Shown: positions 36,351-44,192 of the stretch, piece after piece
Numbering within the stretch: the stretch's first letter is position 1
Layout of the letters: every line of letters begins with the position of its first letter
Source of the DNA: Muribaculaceae bacterium
GTDB taxonomy: Bacteria; Bacteroidota; Bacteroidia; Bacteroidales; Muribaculaceae
Direction: 5' to 3'
Length of the DNA: 64,000 nucleotides
NCBI GenBank assembly: GCA_023663365.1
Contig: JAMPHP010000001.1
Span: forward strand, 1-64,000
Translations under genes and position numbers: made by a program
Notes under the pieces: generated by a model
What the model saw: the letters and a program-made list of their open reading frames with translations, nothing else
What the model was told of the DNA's origin: nothing
Database searches by the model: none

Positions 36351-38553
36351 TTTTTACACCTTTTACGGTTGAGATTTTTCTGATAAGCTGCGACAGGGCC
36401 GATGTGTCGGACAGCCCCACTACGAGGGTGCCCTGGAACAGTCCGTCGTGGCTGTCGATAGAAATGCTGCGCAAAGATACGGATTTTTCTTTATTTATGA
36501 TAGAGGTGATGTTGGTGACTATGCCGATATCGTCCTTTCCGACCACACGCAGCTGCACGGGAAATTCGGCTCCGACCTTGCCGCTCCACCGTGTGCGGAT
36601 GAGGCGATAGGGATAGCGAGAGCGGATGTGTGCGCTGTTTGGGCAGTCGGTGCGGTGGATTTTGATTACCCCCTCCGAGGATACGAAGCCGAAAACATCG
36701 TCGCCGTAGATGGGGTTGCAGCATCGGGCGAGCTTGTAGTTGACGCCTTTGATGTTGTCGCCTATCACCACCACGTCGGCCGCACCGGCATCGGCGGCGG
36801 CTTCTTCTTCGGTAGGCTGGAGCACGTAGGACGCTGCCGAGATGCGGTCAGCGGCATCGTCGGCCTTCGATGTGCGGTCGAGGTACTCGAGGTAGTTGTC
36901 GATTACGTCGTTGATTTCAATCTCGCCACACCCGAGGGCGCTGAAGAAGGCTATTGCATCCTTGTAGCCCATGCGGGCGACGGTGCGCGACACATTCGCC
37001 TCGTCGTAGTCCATCTTGCGGTTCTTGAAGCGCCGCTGCAGGAGCTCCTTGCCCACATTTGCAGAGCGGTTCTCGTTCTCCTTGAGCACGGCGCGGATCT
37101 TATTGCGCGCCTTCGATGTGATGACTACCGAGAGCCAGTCGCGGCTCGGCTCCTGCTGCTGCGAAGTGAGGATTTCCACCGTGTCGCCGCTCGCAAGGCG
37201 GTAGTTTAGCTTGCGGTTGCGGCCATTGACCTTGCCGCCCACGCAGTGTGTGCCCACACCTGAGTGGATATGGAATGCGAAGTCGAGCAGAGTGGCACCC
37301 TGGGGCAGCTTGTAGAGATCGCCTTTTGGCGTGAACACAAAGACCTCGTGTGCGTAGACATCCATCTTGAAGTTGCGCATCAGCTCCATGGGGCCGGTGT
37401 GTGCGGCCTCGAGGATGTCGCGCACGTTTGCCATCCAGGTGTCGAGGTTGTTCTCGCTCTTGATACCCTTGTACTTCCAGTGCGCCGCCAGGCCCTTCTC
37501 GGCTATGGCATCCATGCGGCGTGTGCGTATCTGCACCTCCACCCAGCGGTCCTCGGGGCCGTAGACGGTGATGTGCAGGCTCTCGTAGCCGTTGCTCTTG
37601 GGTATGCTGAGCCAGTCTTTGAGGCGCCCGGGGTTGGGGCGGTACATGTCGGTGACGATGGAGTATGCCAGCCAGCACTCGGGCTTCTCGCGCTCGGGCG
37701 GGCAGTCGATCACGATGCGGATTGCGAAAAGGTCGTAGATGTCGTCCACAGTGTTGTGCTGCTTCTTCATCTTGTTCCATATCGAGTATATGGATTTTGT
37801 GCGGCCTTTAATCTCGAAGTTCAGTCCTTCGGCCTCGAGCTTCTCCTTTACGGGTGCGATGAATTCGGCGATGTACTGGTCGCGCTTGGCCTTGGTCTGC
37901 TTGAGCTCGTGGGCGATGCGGGAGTACATGTCGCGGTTGCTGTACTTGAGCGACATATCCTCGAGCTCACTCTTGATGGCGTAGAGCCCAAGGCGGTGAG
38001 CCAGAGGAGCGTAGAGGTAGTTTACCTCGTAGGCGGTGTCGCGCACGAGGTTTTCGGCGGGGTGGTGGTTGATGGCTCTCATCAGGGCGAGGCGGTCGAC
38101 TATCATGATGATAATCACGCGGATGTCCTCGGCAAAGGTGAGGAGTAGCTTGCGGAAGTTCTCGCTCTCGACGGTTGAGTTGCGGCTGTAGAGCCCGGCC
38201 ACCTTGTCGATGCCTCGCACGAGGCCGGCCACGTCGTCGGTCCAGCGCTGAGCTATCTCTTCGAGGGTGATTGCACCGCTGCGGCTCACTGCCGAGAGGA
38301 GCACGGCCAGCACCATGCTGCGGTCGGGGTCGACGCTGTCGCACAGCGCTTTGGCGGTGGTCATGGCATGGAGCACGGGGTGGAACCCGAAGCGATCGCG
38401 GCCCGGGCTTGTGCCGGCCGCTGCCTCGGCCATCTCGCGGCGGAGCCTTTGGCGGTCGGAAAAATCTATGTTGTGAGCCAATGCCGAGGCGAGCTCGCGG
38501 TAGAGTGTCCGCAAGCGTTTCGTCTCATCGGCTGTAAAATGTTTTTCGTTCAT
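36331..38553 (-). CDS. RelA/SpoT-type (p)ppGpp synthetase with a degenerate hydrolase domain
   Basis: Predicted 740 aa starting MNEKHFTADE at 38553; an upstream TTG at 38574 overlaps the -7 element and is rejected. The synthetase core is intact: RTKSIYSIWNKM (~251-262), DDIYDLFAIRIV, RLKDW at 310-314, NGYESLHITV and EVQIRTRRMDAIAEKGLAAHWKYK. A TGS domain (~385-445) and a C-terminal ACT domain follow. In the N-terminal HD domain the usual HD pair is replaced (LLSAVSRSG at ~85-93) and the later ADRLHNMRT-type motif reads VDRLALMRA, so ppGpp hydrolysis is unlikely. It heads a run of overlapping envelope genes. Confidence 0.92.
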   Translation of the reverse strand: MNEKHFTADETKRLRTLYRELASALAHNIDFSDRQRLRREMAEAAAGTSPGRDRFGFHPVLHAMTTAKALCDSVDPDRSMVLAVLLSAVSRSGAITLEEIAQRWTDDVAGLVRGIDKVAGLYSRNSTVESENFRKLLLTFAEDIRVIIIMIVDRLALMRAINHHPAENLVRDTAYEVNYLYAPLAHRLGLYAIKSELEDMSLKYSNRDMYSRIAHELKQTKAKRDQYIAEFIAPVKEKLEAEGLNFEIKGRTKSIYSIWNKMKKQHNTVDDIYDLFAIRIVIDCPPEREKPECWLAYSIVTDMYRPNPGRLKDWLSIPKSNGYESLHITVYGPEDRWVEVQIRTRRMDAIAEKGLAAHWKYKGIKSENNLDTWMANVRDILEAAHTGPMELMRNFKMDVYAHEVFVFTPKGDLYKLPQGATLLDFAFHIHSGVGTHCVGGKVNGRNRKLNYRLASGDTVEILTSQQQEPSRDWLSVVITSKARNKIRAVLKENENRSANVGKELLQRRFKNRKMDYDEANVSRTVARMGYKDAIAFFSALGCGEIEINDVIDNYLEYLDRTSKADDAADRISAASYVLQPTEEEAAADAGAADVVVIGDNIKGVNYKLARCCNPIYGDDVFGFVSSEGVIKIHRTDCPNSAHIRSRYPYRLIRTRWSGKVGAEFPVQLRVVGKDDIGIVTNITSIINKEKSVSLRSISIDSHDGLFQGTLVVGLSDTSALSQLIRKISTVKGVKNVERNK

Positions 38554-38571
38554 ATCTCTTTCGCTGTCCGT

Positions 38572-38602
38572 CAAAATTATATATTTTGTAGCAAAAAAGC
38601 AA
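38572..38602 (-). promoter_or_regulatory. Promoter of the relA-like operon
   Basis: Minus strand TTG (38600-38602), 20 bp, TAATTTTG (38572-38579). Transcription would start near 38565, only ~12 nt before the ATG. The -33 element lies inside the coaE terminator stem. Confidence 0.65.
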
Positions 38603-38619
38603 GCCGAAGCCTGCTTTTT
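38593..38619 (-). terminator. Terminator of the nusB-coaE operon
   Basis: An 11-bp stem (38594-38604 with 38609-38619, one G-U pair) is capped by a TTCG tetraloop on the minus strand and followed by TTTTTT. It lies 11 bp after the coaE stop. Confidence 0.88.
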
Positions 38620-38629
38620 AAGTTATTTT

Positions 38630-39226
38630 TCAAAACTGCTGCAATTGCCCGATGAGCCTCAGCAGCTGCGGCAGCACGGCCTCTTTGCCGTCGTTGACAA
38701 TGCGCTCCACGGGCAGGATTGCGGCTTCGGGCCCGGGGGTGTGCTGCTGCGAGCGGATCCGTGCCATGATTTGCTCGCGCGAGAGGCCGTTGCGTGCCAT
38801 CACGCGCCTTATCCGCTCCTCGAGCGGTGCCGTCACATGCCACTCGGCATCCACGTAGCGGTCGAGTCCGCTTTGGTAGAGTATTGCCGTCTCGACGAAT
38901 ACGGGTCGGCGCCCGCTGCTGCCTGCCCACTCTATGAGGCGGTCGATTACTGCCCGGTGCACGATGGCGTTGAGCGTGGCGAGCTTTTCGGCATCGGCGA
39001 AAACGATGGCCGAGAGGGCGGGGCGGTCGATGGCTCCGTCGACAATCACCTCTTCGGCAATCTCCGCTGCGAGTCGGGCTTTGAGGGCTTCGTCGGCGTC
39101 CATCAAGGCTTTCGCTTCGGAGTCGCAGTCGAACACCGGGTAGCCTATGTCGCGCAGGATGCGTGCCACCACCGATTTACCGGCTCCTATGCCGCCGGTG
39201 AGAGCTATGAGTCCGCCCGTTTTCAA
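38630..39226 (-). CDS. coaE: Dephospho-CoA kinase
   Basis: Predicted 198 aa. It phosphorylates dephospho-CoA, the last step of CoA synthesis. The P-loop is ALTGGIGAGKSVVARIL, followed by VFDCDSEAKALM and the lid region ERIRRVMARNGLSREQIMARI. It overlaps ybbR by 4 bp and ends the nusB-yajC-ybbR-coaE operon. Confidence 0.95.
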   Translation of the reverse strand: MKTGGLIALTGGIGAGKSVVARILRDIGYPVFDCDSEAKALMDADEALKARLAAEIAEEVIVDGAIDRPALSAIVFADAEKLATLNAIVHRAVIDRLIEWAGSSGRRPVFVETAILYQSGLDRYVDAEWHVTAPLEERIRRVMARNGLSREQIMARIRSQQHTPGPEAAILPVERIVNDGKEAVLPQLLRLIGQLQQF

Positions 39227-40182
39227 TGTCTTTCGATGATGTATTCGGCGCTGTCGGCCGAGAGATGTACGTTCTGGAAGCGTGCAGGCACGTTCTTGAT
39301 CGACAGCTTGACGTTCTTGGACCCTTTTTTGATAGTGCGGTAGTCGGCCACCACGCGGAAGTGGTTCTCGCCGGGCCGGTAACCGCCGGCAGGCACCATG
39401 AAGAACACGTCGATCTGCGCCGGGAAGGTAATCAGCTTCGTGCCCTCGGGCACGTTGACGGGCTCTATCACCACCTTGCGGCTCTTGAAGATCAGAGGCT
39501 CCACCTCGAAGGTCACGTCGATGCTGTCGGGAATCACGCGTGAGCCTGCGGGGCCGATGAGCTTCACGCGGCGTGAGGTGTTCTTGTCGATGCCGAGCAG
39601 CCTTATGGGTTCGGTGGTGACAGCCTCAACGCCGTCGGGGAGTGCGCCGGTGGTGTATACGGCCACGGTGTCGAACGACAGACGCGGATGCCCCACCAGA
39701 GCCACCTGCGGGCCTGCCGTGACTTTGTAGTCGAGGCGCACGGGCAGGCGGAAGCCTGCGTGTGTGGTGTAGGGCAGCGAGAGGGAGTCGGGGTAGACCA
39801 CGCTTACCTGCGAGCCGCCGGTGGCGTTGCGCACCAGGCCTTTAAGGTCGGTTGAGGTGAGGTGCACGGTGCCTTCGGAGCGGAAAGCGCGGAAGTCGAC
39901 GTTGACGGTAGGCATGCGGCCCACACTCATCTTCATCACCTGGGTGCCTTTGGCCCGGAGGCTCACGCTGAGGGCTTCGGGGCCTGGGTAGATGAGGGTA
40001 ACGGAGTCGGGCACGTTGGTGATTTTCATAGGGAGGCGCACGTCGTACTGGCGCTCGTCGTTGAGCGAGAGCACACTCCACAGTATTGCCGAAATCACCA
40101 CAAAAAGCAAAAACATCATTGCATCGCGCCCTTTAGGCGAGCGCAATGCAATGATGCTTTTCTTCAGATATTGTTTTATCAC
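39223..40182 (-). CDS. YbbR-domain envelope protein
   Basis: Predicted 319 aa. One N-terminal membrane segment (~22-40, MFLLFVVISAILWSVLSL) is followed by repeated beta-rich YbbR-like domains outside the membrane (e.g. DVRLPMKITNVPDSVTLIYPGPEALSVSLRAKG). YbbR proteins in Gram-positives activate the cyclase DacA/CdaA; no such cyclase gene is adjacent here. It overlaps yajC and coaE by 4 bp each. Confidence 0.85.
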   Translation of the reverse strand: MIKQYLKKSIIALRSPKGRDAMMFLLFVVISAILWSVLSLNDERQYDVRLPMKITNVPDSVTLIYPGPEALSVSLRAKGTQVMKMSVGRMPTVNVDFRAFRSEGTVHLTSTDLKGLVRNATGGSQVSVVYPDSLSLPYTTHAGFRLPVRLDYKVTAGPQVALVGHPRLSFDTVAVYTTGALPDGVEAVTTEPIRLLGIDKNTSRRVKLIGPAGSRVIPDSIDVTFEVEPLIFKSRKVVIEPVNVPEGTKLITFPAQIDVFFMVPAGGYRPGENHFRVVADYRTIKKGSKNVKLSIKNVPARFQNVHLSADSAEYIIERH

Positions 40183-40517
40183 TTTTGCTGGTCGGGGTTC
40201 TGAGCGGCAGCCTGGTTGGCGTCCTCAGCCGAGGGGTAAACGGAGCCTTTGTCCACGCGGATGCTTACGCCGTTGCTCACTTCGATCACGAAGTAGGTGT
40301 CGCGCACTTCCTTGATGGTGCCGTAGATGCCACCGGCGGTGACTACCTTGGAACCGCGGTCGAGCGATTCGCGGAATTTCTTGATTTCCTTCTGTCGCTT
40401 CTGTTGCGGGCGGATCATGAAGAAGTAGAAGATTACGAAGAGGGCTACAATCATAAGGATGCTGCCCATGCCACCCCCTGCGGGTGCGGCGTCGAGAAGA
40501 ATGGTGTTCAAAATCAT
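40179..40517 (-). CDS. yajC: Sec translocase accessory protein YajC
   Basis: Predicted 112 aa. A Gly-rich start leads to one membrane helix (ILMIVALFVIFYFFMIRPQQKRQKEIKKFRESL) and the typical YajC fold (RGSKVVTAGGIYGTIKEVRDTYFVIEVSNGVSIRVDKGSVYP). It assists the SecDF part of the secretion machinery. It sits 18 bp after nusB. Confidence 0.95.
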   Translation of the reverse strand: MILNTILLDAAPAGGGMGSILMIVALFVIFYFFMIRPQQKRQKEIKKFRESLDRGSKVVTAGGIYGTIKEVRDTYFVIEVSNGVSIRVDKGSVYPSAEDANQAAAQNPDQQK

Positions 40518-40535
40518 AATAGGGTAGGGGTTTTG

Positions 40536-42020
40536 TTACTTTTTGGAAATGATGCCTTCGTCGTTGAGCATCTTGATTACGGAGAAGAGGATGCCGTTGA
40601 TAAACTGTCCGCTGCGCGGGGTGCTGTAGTCGTTGGCAATCTCGATGTACTCGTTGAGTGTGACGGGCACGGGGATAGAGGGGTAGTTGATGATTTCGGC
40701 GATTGCCGTCATCATAATCACGATGTCCATATAGGCCAGTCGCTCGGTGTCCCACTGCTTGGTGTCGATGAAGCGGTCGATATAGGAGCGGTAGAGCTCG
40801 CGGTTGTCGACGACGTACTCGAAGAGCTCGACGCCGAAGTTCTCGTCGGCGGCGTTCATGAATTTGGGCAGGAGCGCGATGGTGCCGGTCGACTGTGCCG
40901 GATCATCGGCATTGTCGGGCTCTTCGCCTTCTGCCGCAGGCGAGGCGTAGGAGCGGCGGATGGTCTTGAGCACGAAGGTGCTCATGATGGCGAGGTCGTC
41001 GTTCCAGTACACCGACTTTGCCTCGAGCGCTTCGGCGAGCTCGTCGGAGGGGATGACCACCGTGCGCATCATCTCGCGCCAGAAAGCGGCATCGGTGGTG
41101 AAGTCGCCGGCGGGGGTCTCCATGTACTCGCGGTATGCTTCCGACGAAGTGATGAGCTCGAGCAGGCGGTTCATGAGCAGGTCGCTGTCGCGCCACGATG
41201 CGGGATCGGCCTCGGGGTACTCGTCGACGTACTCCTGCAGGGGTGCACATTCGCGCAGGGCTTTCACGAAGAGGTTGTCGGCCAGGCGCATGTTGGGGTT
41301 GAGGTCGTCGGGCGTGGGCAGGTACTTGTTCTTGTTGGCATCGAGCCTCTGCTCATGCGTGTCGGTGATGCGCACGGGGAGCATCAGGAGCGAGTGGTAG
41401 AGGGTGTAGGCCAGGGAGAGAGATTTGTCGAGGTCGGTGCGGGCCTTGCGGTAGGTGGCGCAGGTGTCGTCGAACGATGCCAGGGTGTCGAGGAACATCT
41501 TCATGCCGGCATCGAAACCGACGTGCGAGAATGACTCGTCGCGACGGAGCACGCGCTCTATGCCTTTGTGCTTGCGCAGTGTGGTGGCGAAGAGAGTGCT
41601 CCAGAACTTGACGTCGTCGCTCATCTGGAGCTTGCGCTTACGCTTGTAGTCGCCGTAGACAGCCGAGGCCTGCACGGCACCGAGAATGTCGGCCATGCAC
41701 GAGTCGAAGCGGCTGAGGCGCTCGCGGTTGGCAGCGATTAGGCCTGCCAGCGCGGCTTCGTCGCGGATGGCTTTGCCCACGCGGTTCTTGCGCAGGGCTA
41801 CATCGGAGTCGACGGTGATGCCTGAGCCGGGGCCGAGGGGCACCGACGATAATTTGAGCAGCAGAGTGATGAGGTCGAGATAAACCGAATAGGCGAAAAT
41901 GCGGTCGCGCGAGCTTTCGCCCGGTGCCGGAGCTTCTTCGAGCTTGAAGTCGCTGCGAGTGAGTAGATAAGAGTAAAGAATCTGTATTGTCTTGATTCTT
42001 ATTAAACTACGGTTTATCAT
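40536..42020 (-). CDS. nusB: NusB-family protein with a large internal insertion
   Basis: Predicted 494 aa, far above the ~140 aa of E. coli NusB and the ~300 aa I recall for Bacteroides NusB. The N-terminal helix (MINRSLIRIKTIQILYSYL) and the C-terminal NusB core (YMDIVIMMTAIAEIINYPSIPVPVTLNEYIEIANDYSTPRSGQFINGILFSVIKML) are normal. A segment of ~155 residues (~35-190) is inserted after helix 1 and resembles the part that follows it (see findings). NusB binds boxA RNA with NusE for rRNA antitermination. It leads the nusB-yajC-ybbR-coaE operon. Confidence 0.9.
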   Translation of the reverse strand: MINRSLIRIKTIQILYSYLLTRSDFKLEEAPAPGESSRDRIFAYSVYLDLITLLLKLSSVPLGPGSGITVDSDVALRKNRVGKAIRDEAALAGLIAANRERLSRFDSCMADILGAVQASAVYGDYKRKRKLQMSDDVKFWSTLFATTLRKHKGIERVLRRDESFSHVGFDAGMKMFLDTLASFDDTCATYRKARTDLDKSLSLAYTLYHSLLMLPVRITDTHEQRLDANKNKYLPTPDDLNPNMRLADNLFVKALRECAPLQEYVDEYPEADPASWRDSDLLMNRLLELITSSEAYREYMETPAGDFTTDAAFWREMMRTVVIPSDELAEALEAKSVYWNDDLAIMSTFVLKTIRRSYASPAAEGEEPDNADDPAQSTGTIALLPKFMNAADENFGVELFEYVVDNRELYRSYIDRFIDTKQWDTERLAYMDIVIMMTAIAEIINYPSIPVPVTLNEYIEIANDYSTPRSGQFINGILFSVIKMLNDEGIISKK

Positions 42021-42058
42021 ACGTATTTAAATGTACTATCTTTTCTTGGTTTGCGATG

Positions 42059-42089
42059 CAAAGTTACGAAAAACAGCTCAAATCACAAA
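42059..42089 (-). promoter_or_regulatory. Promoter of the nusB operon
   Basis: Minus strand TTTG (42086-42089), 19 bp, TAACTTTG (42059-42066). The -33 element abuts the thiL stop, separating the nusB operon from the sppA-thiL run. Confidence 0.7.
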
Positions 42090-43133
42090 TTATTTCTCAT
42101 CGGCGAGCGGATTCCAGCCCTGAGCACGAAGGGGGAATTCCTGTCCGTCGCGTGTGATCATGGCGCAGCCGAGCTCGGGCTTGGTGATGTAGCCGATTAC
42201 CTTCACGCCTTCCATCTTCTCCACTTTCTCATGGTCGGTCAGGGGCACGGTGAAGAGCAGTTCGTAGTCCTCGCCGCCGTTGAGGGCAGCCGTCACGAGG
42301 TTCATGTTGAGCTCTTCGGCCATCACGGCGGTCTGGTAGTCGATGGGTATGCGGTCCTCGTAGATTCGGCATCCGCAGTCGCTTTGCTTGCAGATGTGCA
42401 TGAGCTCGGAGGAGAGACCGTCGCTGATGTCGATCATAGCCGTGGGCTTGATGCCGTCCTTGGCGAGAGCTTCCACGATGTCGCGGCGTGCCTCGGGCTT
42501 GAGCTGACGCTCCACGAGGTATTCTTTTCCGGCGAAGTCGGGCTCGAAGTCGGTGCGTCCGGCCGACGCCACCTTCTCGCGCTCGAGCAGCTGCAGACCC
42601 ATGTATGCTGCGCCGAGGTCGCCGCTCACACAGATGAGGTCGGTGTCGTGTGCGCCCGAGCGCTTCACGGCGCTGCCTTTGGGAGCGTCGCCTATGCAGG
42701 TGATGGAAATCACGAGTCCCTGATGGGATGCGCAGGTGTCGCCGCCCACGATGTCGACGCCGTATATATCACAGGCCAGACGTATGCCGGCATAGAGTTC
42801 TTCGATGTGCTCCACGGTGAAGCGGCGCGATATGCCCAGCGACACGGTGATCTGGCGCGGGGTGCCGTTCATGGCGCATACGTCGGAGAAATTGACGATG
42901 GCAGCCTTGTAGCCCAGGTGCTTGAGGGGCACGTAGGTGAGGTCGAAGTGCACGTTCTCGAGCAGGAGGTCGGTGGTGACGAGCACATCGCGGTCGTCGG
43001 CGTAGCGGAGCACGGCGCAGTCGTCGCCTACGCCGTAGTCGGTGGAAGAGTTGGCAGCCTTGATGCCCTTGGTGAGGCGGTCGATAAGGCCAAATTCGCC
43101 AAGCTGTGATATTTCTGTTTGTGAGTCTGACAT
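42090..43133 (-). CDS. thiL: Thiamine-monophosphate kinase
   Basis: Predicted 347 aa. It phosphorylates thiamine monophosphate to the active diphosphate. The family motifs are DCAVLRYADDRDVLVTTDLLLENVHFDLTYVPLKHLGYKAAIVNFSDVCAMNG and DIVGGDT, then MIDISDGLSSELMHI and NGGEDYELLFTVP. It is the last gene of the sppA-lpxK-punA-thiL run, 69 bp after punA. Confidence 0.95.
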   Translation of the reverse strand: MSDSQTEISQLGEFGLIDRLTKGIKAANSSTDYGVGDDCAVLRYADDRDVLVTTDLLLENVHFDLTYVPLKHLGYKAAIVNFSDVCAMNGTPRQITVSLGISRRFTVEHIEELYAGIRLACDIYGVDIVGGDTCASHQGLVISITCIGDAPKGSAVKRSGAHDTDLICVSGDLGAAYMGLQLLEREKVASAGRTDFEPDFAGKEYLVERQLKPEARRDIVEALAKDGIKPTAMIDISDGLSSELMHICKQSDCGCRIYEDRIPIDYQTAVMAEELNMNLVTAALNGGEDYELLFTVPLTDHEKVEKMEGVKVIGYITKPELGCAMITRDGQEFPLRAQGWNPLADEK

Positions 43134-43202
43134 ATGCTAAGTGGTTAAGCAACAGAGCCTACCGTGGCTGTTGTGCCCCGGTAAGCCCTGTAGGGTGGTA
43201 AA

Positions 43203-44015
43203 TCAGCAACGCTCCACCATGGCTTTGACGATGGCCTCGACGGTGGGCTGAGCCTTGATGGCTGCTTTCTGCACTTCTTCGTGCGAGGGTACTTCGGTGA
43301 TGTCCTTGCCACCGAGGTCGGTGATCACGGAGATACCGAACACGCGCATGTCGGCGTGGCGTGCCACGATTACTTCGGGCACGGTGCTCATGCCCACGGC
43401 GTCGCCGCCGATCACGCGGAAGTACTCATACTCTGCCGGGGTCTCGAATGTGGGGCCGGTGGTGCCTACATATACACCGTGCATGAGGCGGAGGCCTTTT
43501 TCGGCAGCGATGGTGTCGGCAAGGGCGATGAGCTTATGGTCGTAGGGCTCGGTCATGGCGGGGAAGCGCGGGCCGAGTTCCTCGTAGTTCTTTCCGCGGA
43601 GGGGATTTTCGGGGAAGAGGTTGATGTGGTCGGTGATTACCATCACGTCGCCCACGACAAACTCCTTGTTCATGCCACCGGCAGCGTTCGACACGAAAAG
43701 GGTGTCGACGCCCAGTGCCTTGAACACGCGCACGGGGAAGGTGACGGTCTTCATGTCGTAGCCTTCGTAGTAGTGGAAGCGGCCCTGCATGGCCATCACG
43801 CGCTTGCCGCCCATGGTGCCGAAAATCAGGTTGCCGCTGTGGCCCTGCACGGTGGATACGGGGAAGTTGGGGATTTCGGAGTAGGGTATATACTGAGCGT
43901 CGTCGATGTGCTCTACCAGATTGCCGAGGCCTGTGCCGAGGATGATGGCCAGGCGGGGCATCTCGCCGGCGCGGGAGCGCAGGTAGTCGGCTGTCTCTTT
44001 GATTTTTTCAAGCAT
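43203..44015 (-). CDS. punA: Purine-nucleoside phosphorylase
   Basis: Predicted 270 aa, the trimeric low-molecular-weight PNP type. LAIILGTGLGNLVEHI is the phosphate-binding start, GKRVMAMQGRFHYYEGYDM and GVDTLFVSNAAGGMN are signature segments, and GTTGPTFETPAEYEYFRVIGGDAVGMSTVPEVIVARHADMRV is the purine site. It splits inosine and guanosine for salvage. A 177-bp gap with an A+T repeat separates it from lpxK. Confidence 0.96.
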   Translation of the reverse strand: MLEKIKETADYLRSRAGEMPRLAIILGTGLGNLVEHIDDAQYIPYSEIPNFPVSTVQGHSGNLIFGTMGGKRVMAMQGRFHYYEGYDMKTVTFPVRVFKALGVDTLFVSNAAGGMNKEFVVGDVMVITDHINLFPENPLRGKNYEELGPRFPAMTEPYDHKLIALADTIAAEKGLRLMHGVYVGTTGPTFETPAEYEYFRVIGGDAVGMSTVPEVIVARHADMRVFGISVITDLGGKDITEVPSHEEVQKAAIKAQPTVEAIVKAMVERC

Positions 44016-44026
44016 AGCTAAGGGAA

Positions 44027-44061
44027 TTATAAATTTTAAATTATAAATTATAAATTATAAG
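44027..44061. repeat. Short A+T tandem repeat between lpxK and punA
   Basis: Five 7-bp units of TTATAAA run head to tail; the second is TTTTAAA and the last TTATAAG. A lone partial unit recurs near 44131. It sits inside a minus-strand operon, 12 bp upstream of the punA start, so it is in the mRNA leader of punA and could affect its translation or carry a weak promoter. Confidence 0.7.
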
Positions 44062-44192
44062 TAAGTCGCACCGGGGGATATAAAGCATTTCTCGACTTAC
44101 TGAAGTTCATTGTGCGTATTTATTATTATGAATTATAAATTGCGACCTTGAGGATAACGCGCAGAGGTGCCGCACGGTTTTTCCCGTTGCGC

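Noticed and set aside
40185..41534. 449-residue plus-strand frame opposite nusB, yajC
   Set aside because: Antisense shadow: it runs across two real genes, has no recognisable domain and is skewed to Gly, His and Val.
43134..43202. Possible small RNA or tRNA-like hairpin between punA and thiL
   Set aside because: Only short, unstable pairings are present, with no promoter and no T-run; it is simply an intercistronic gap.
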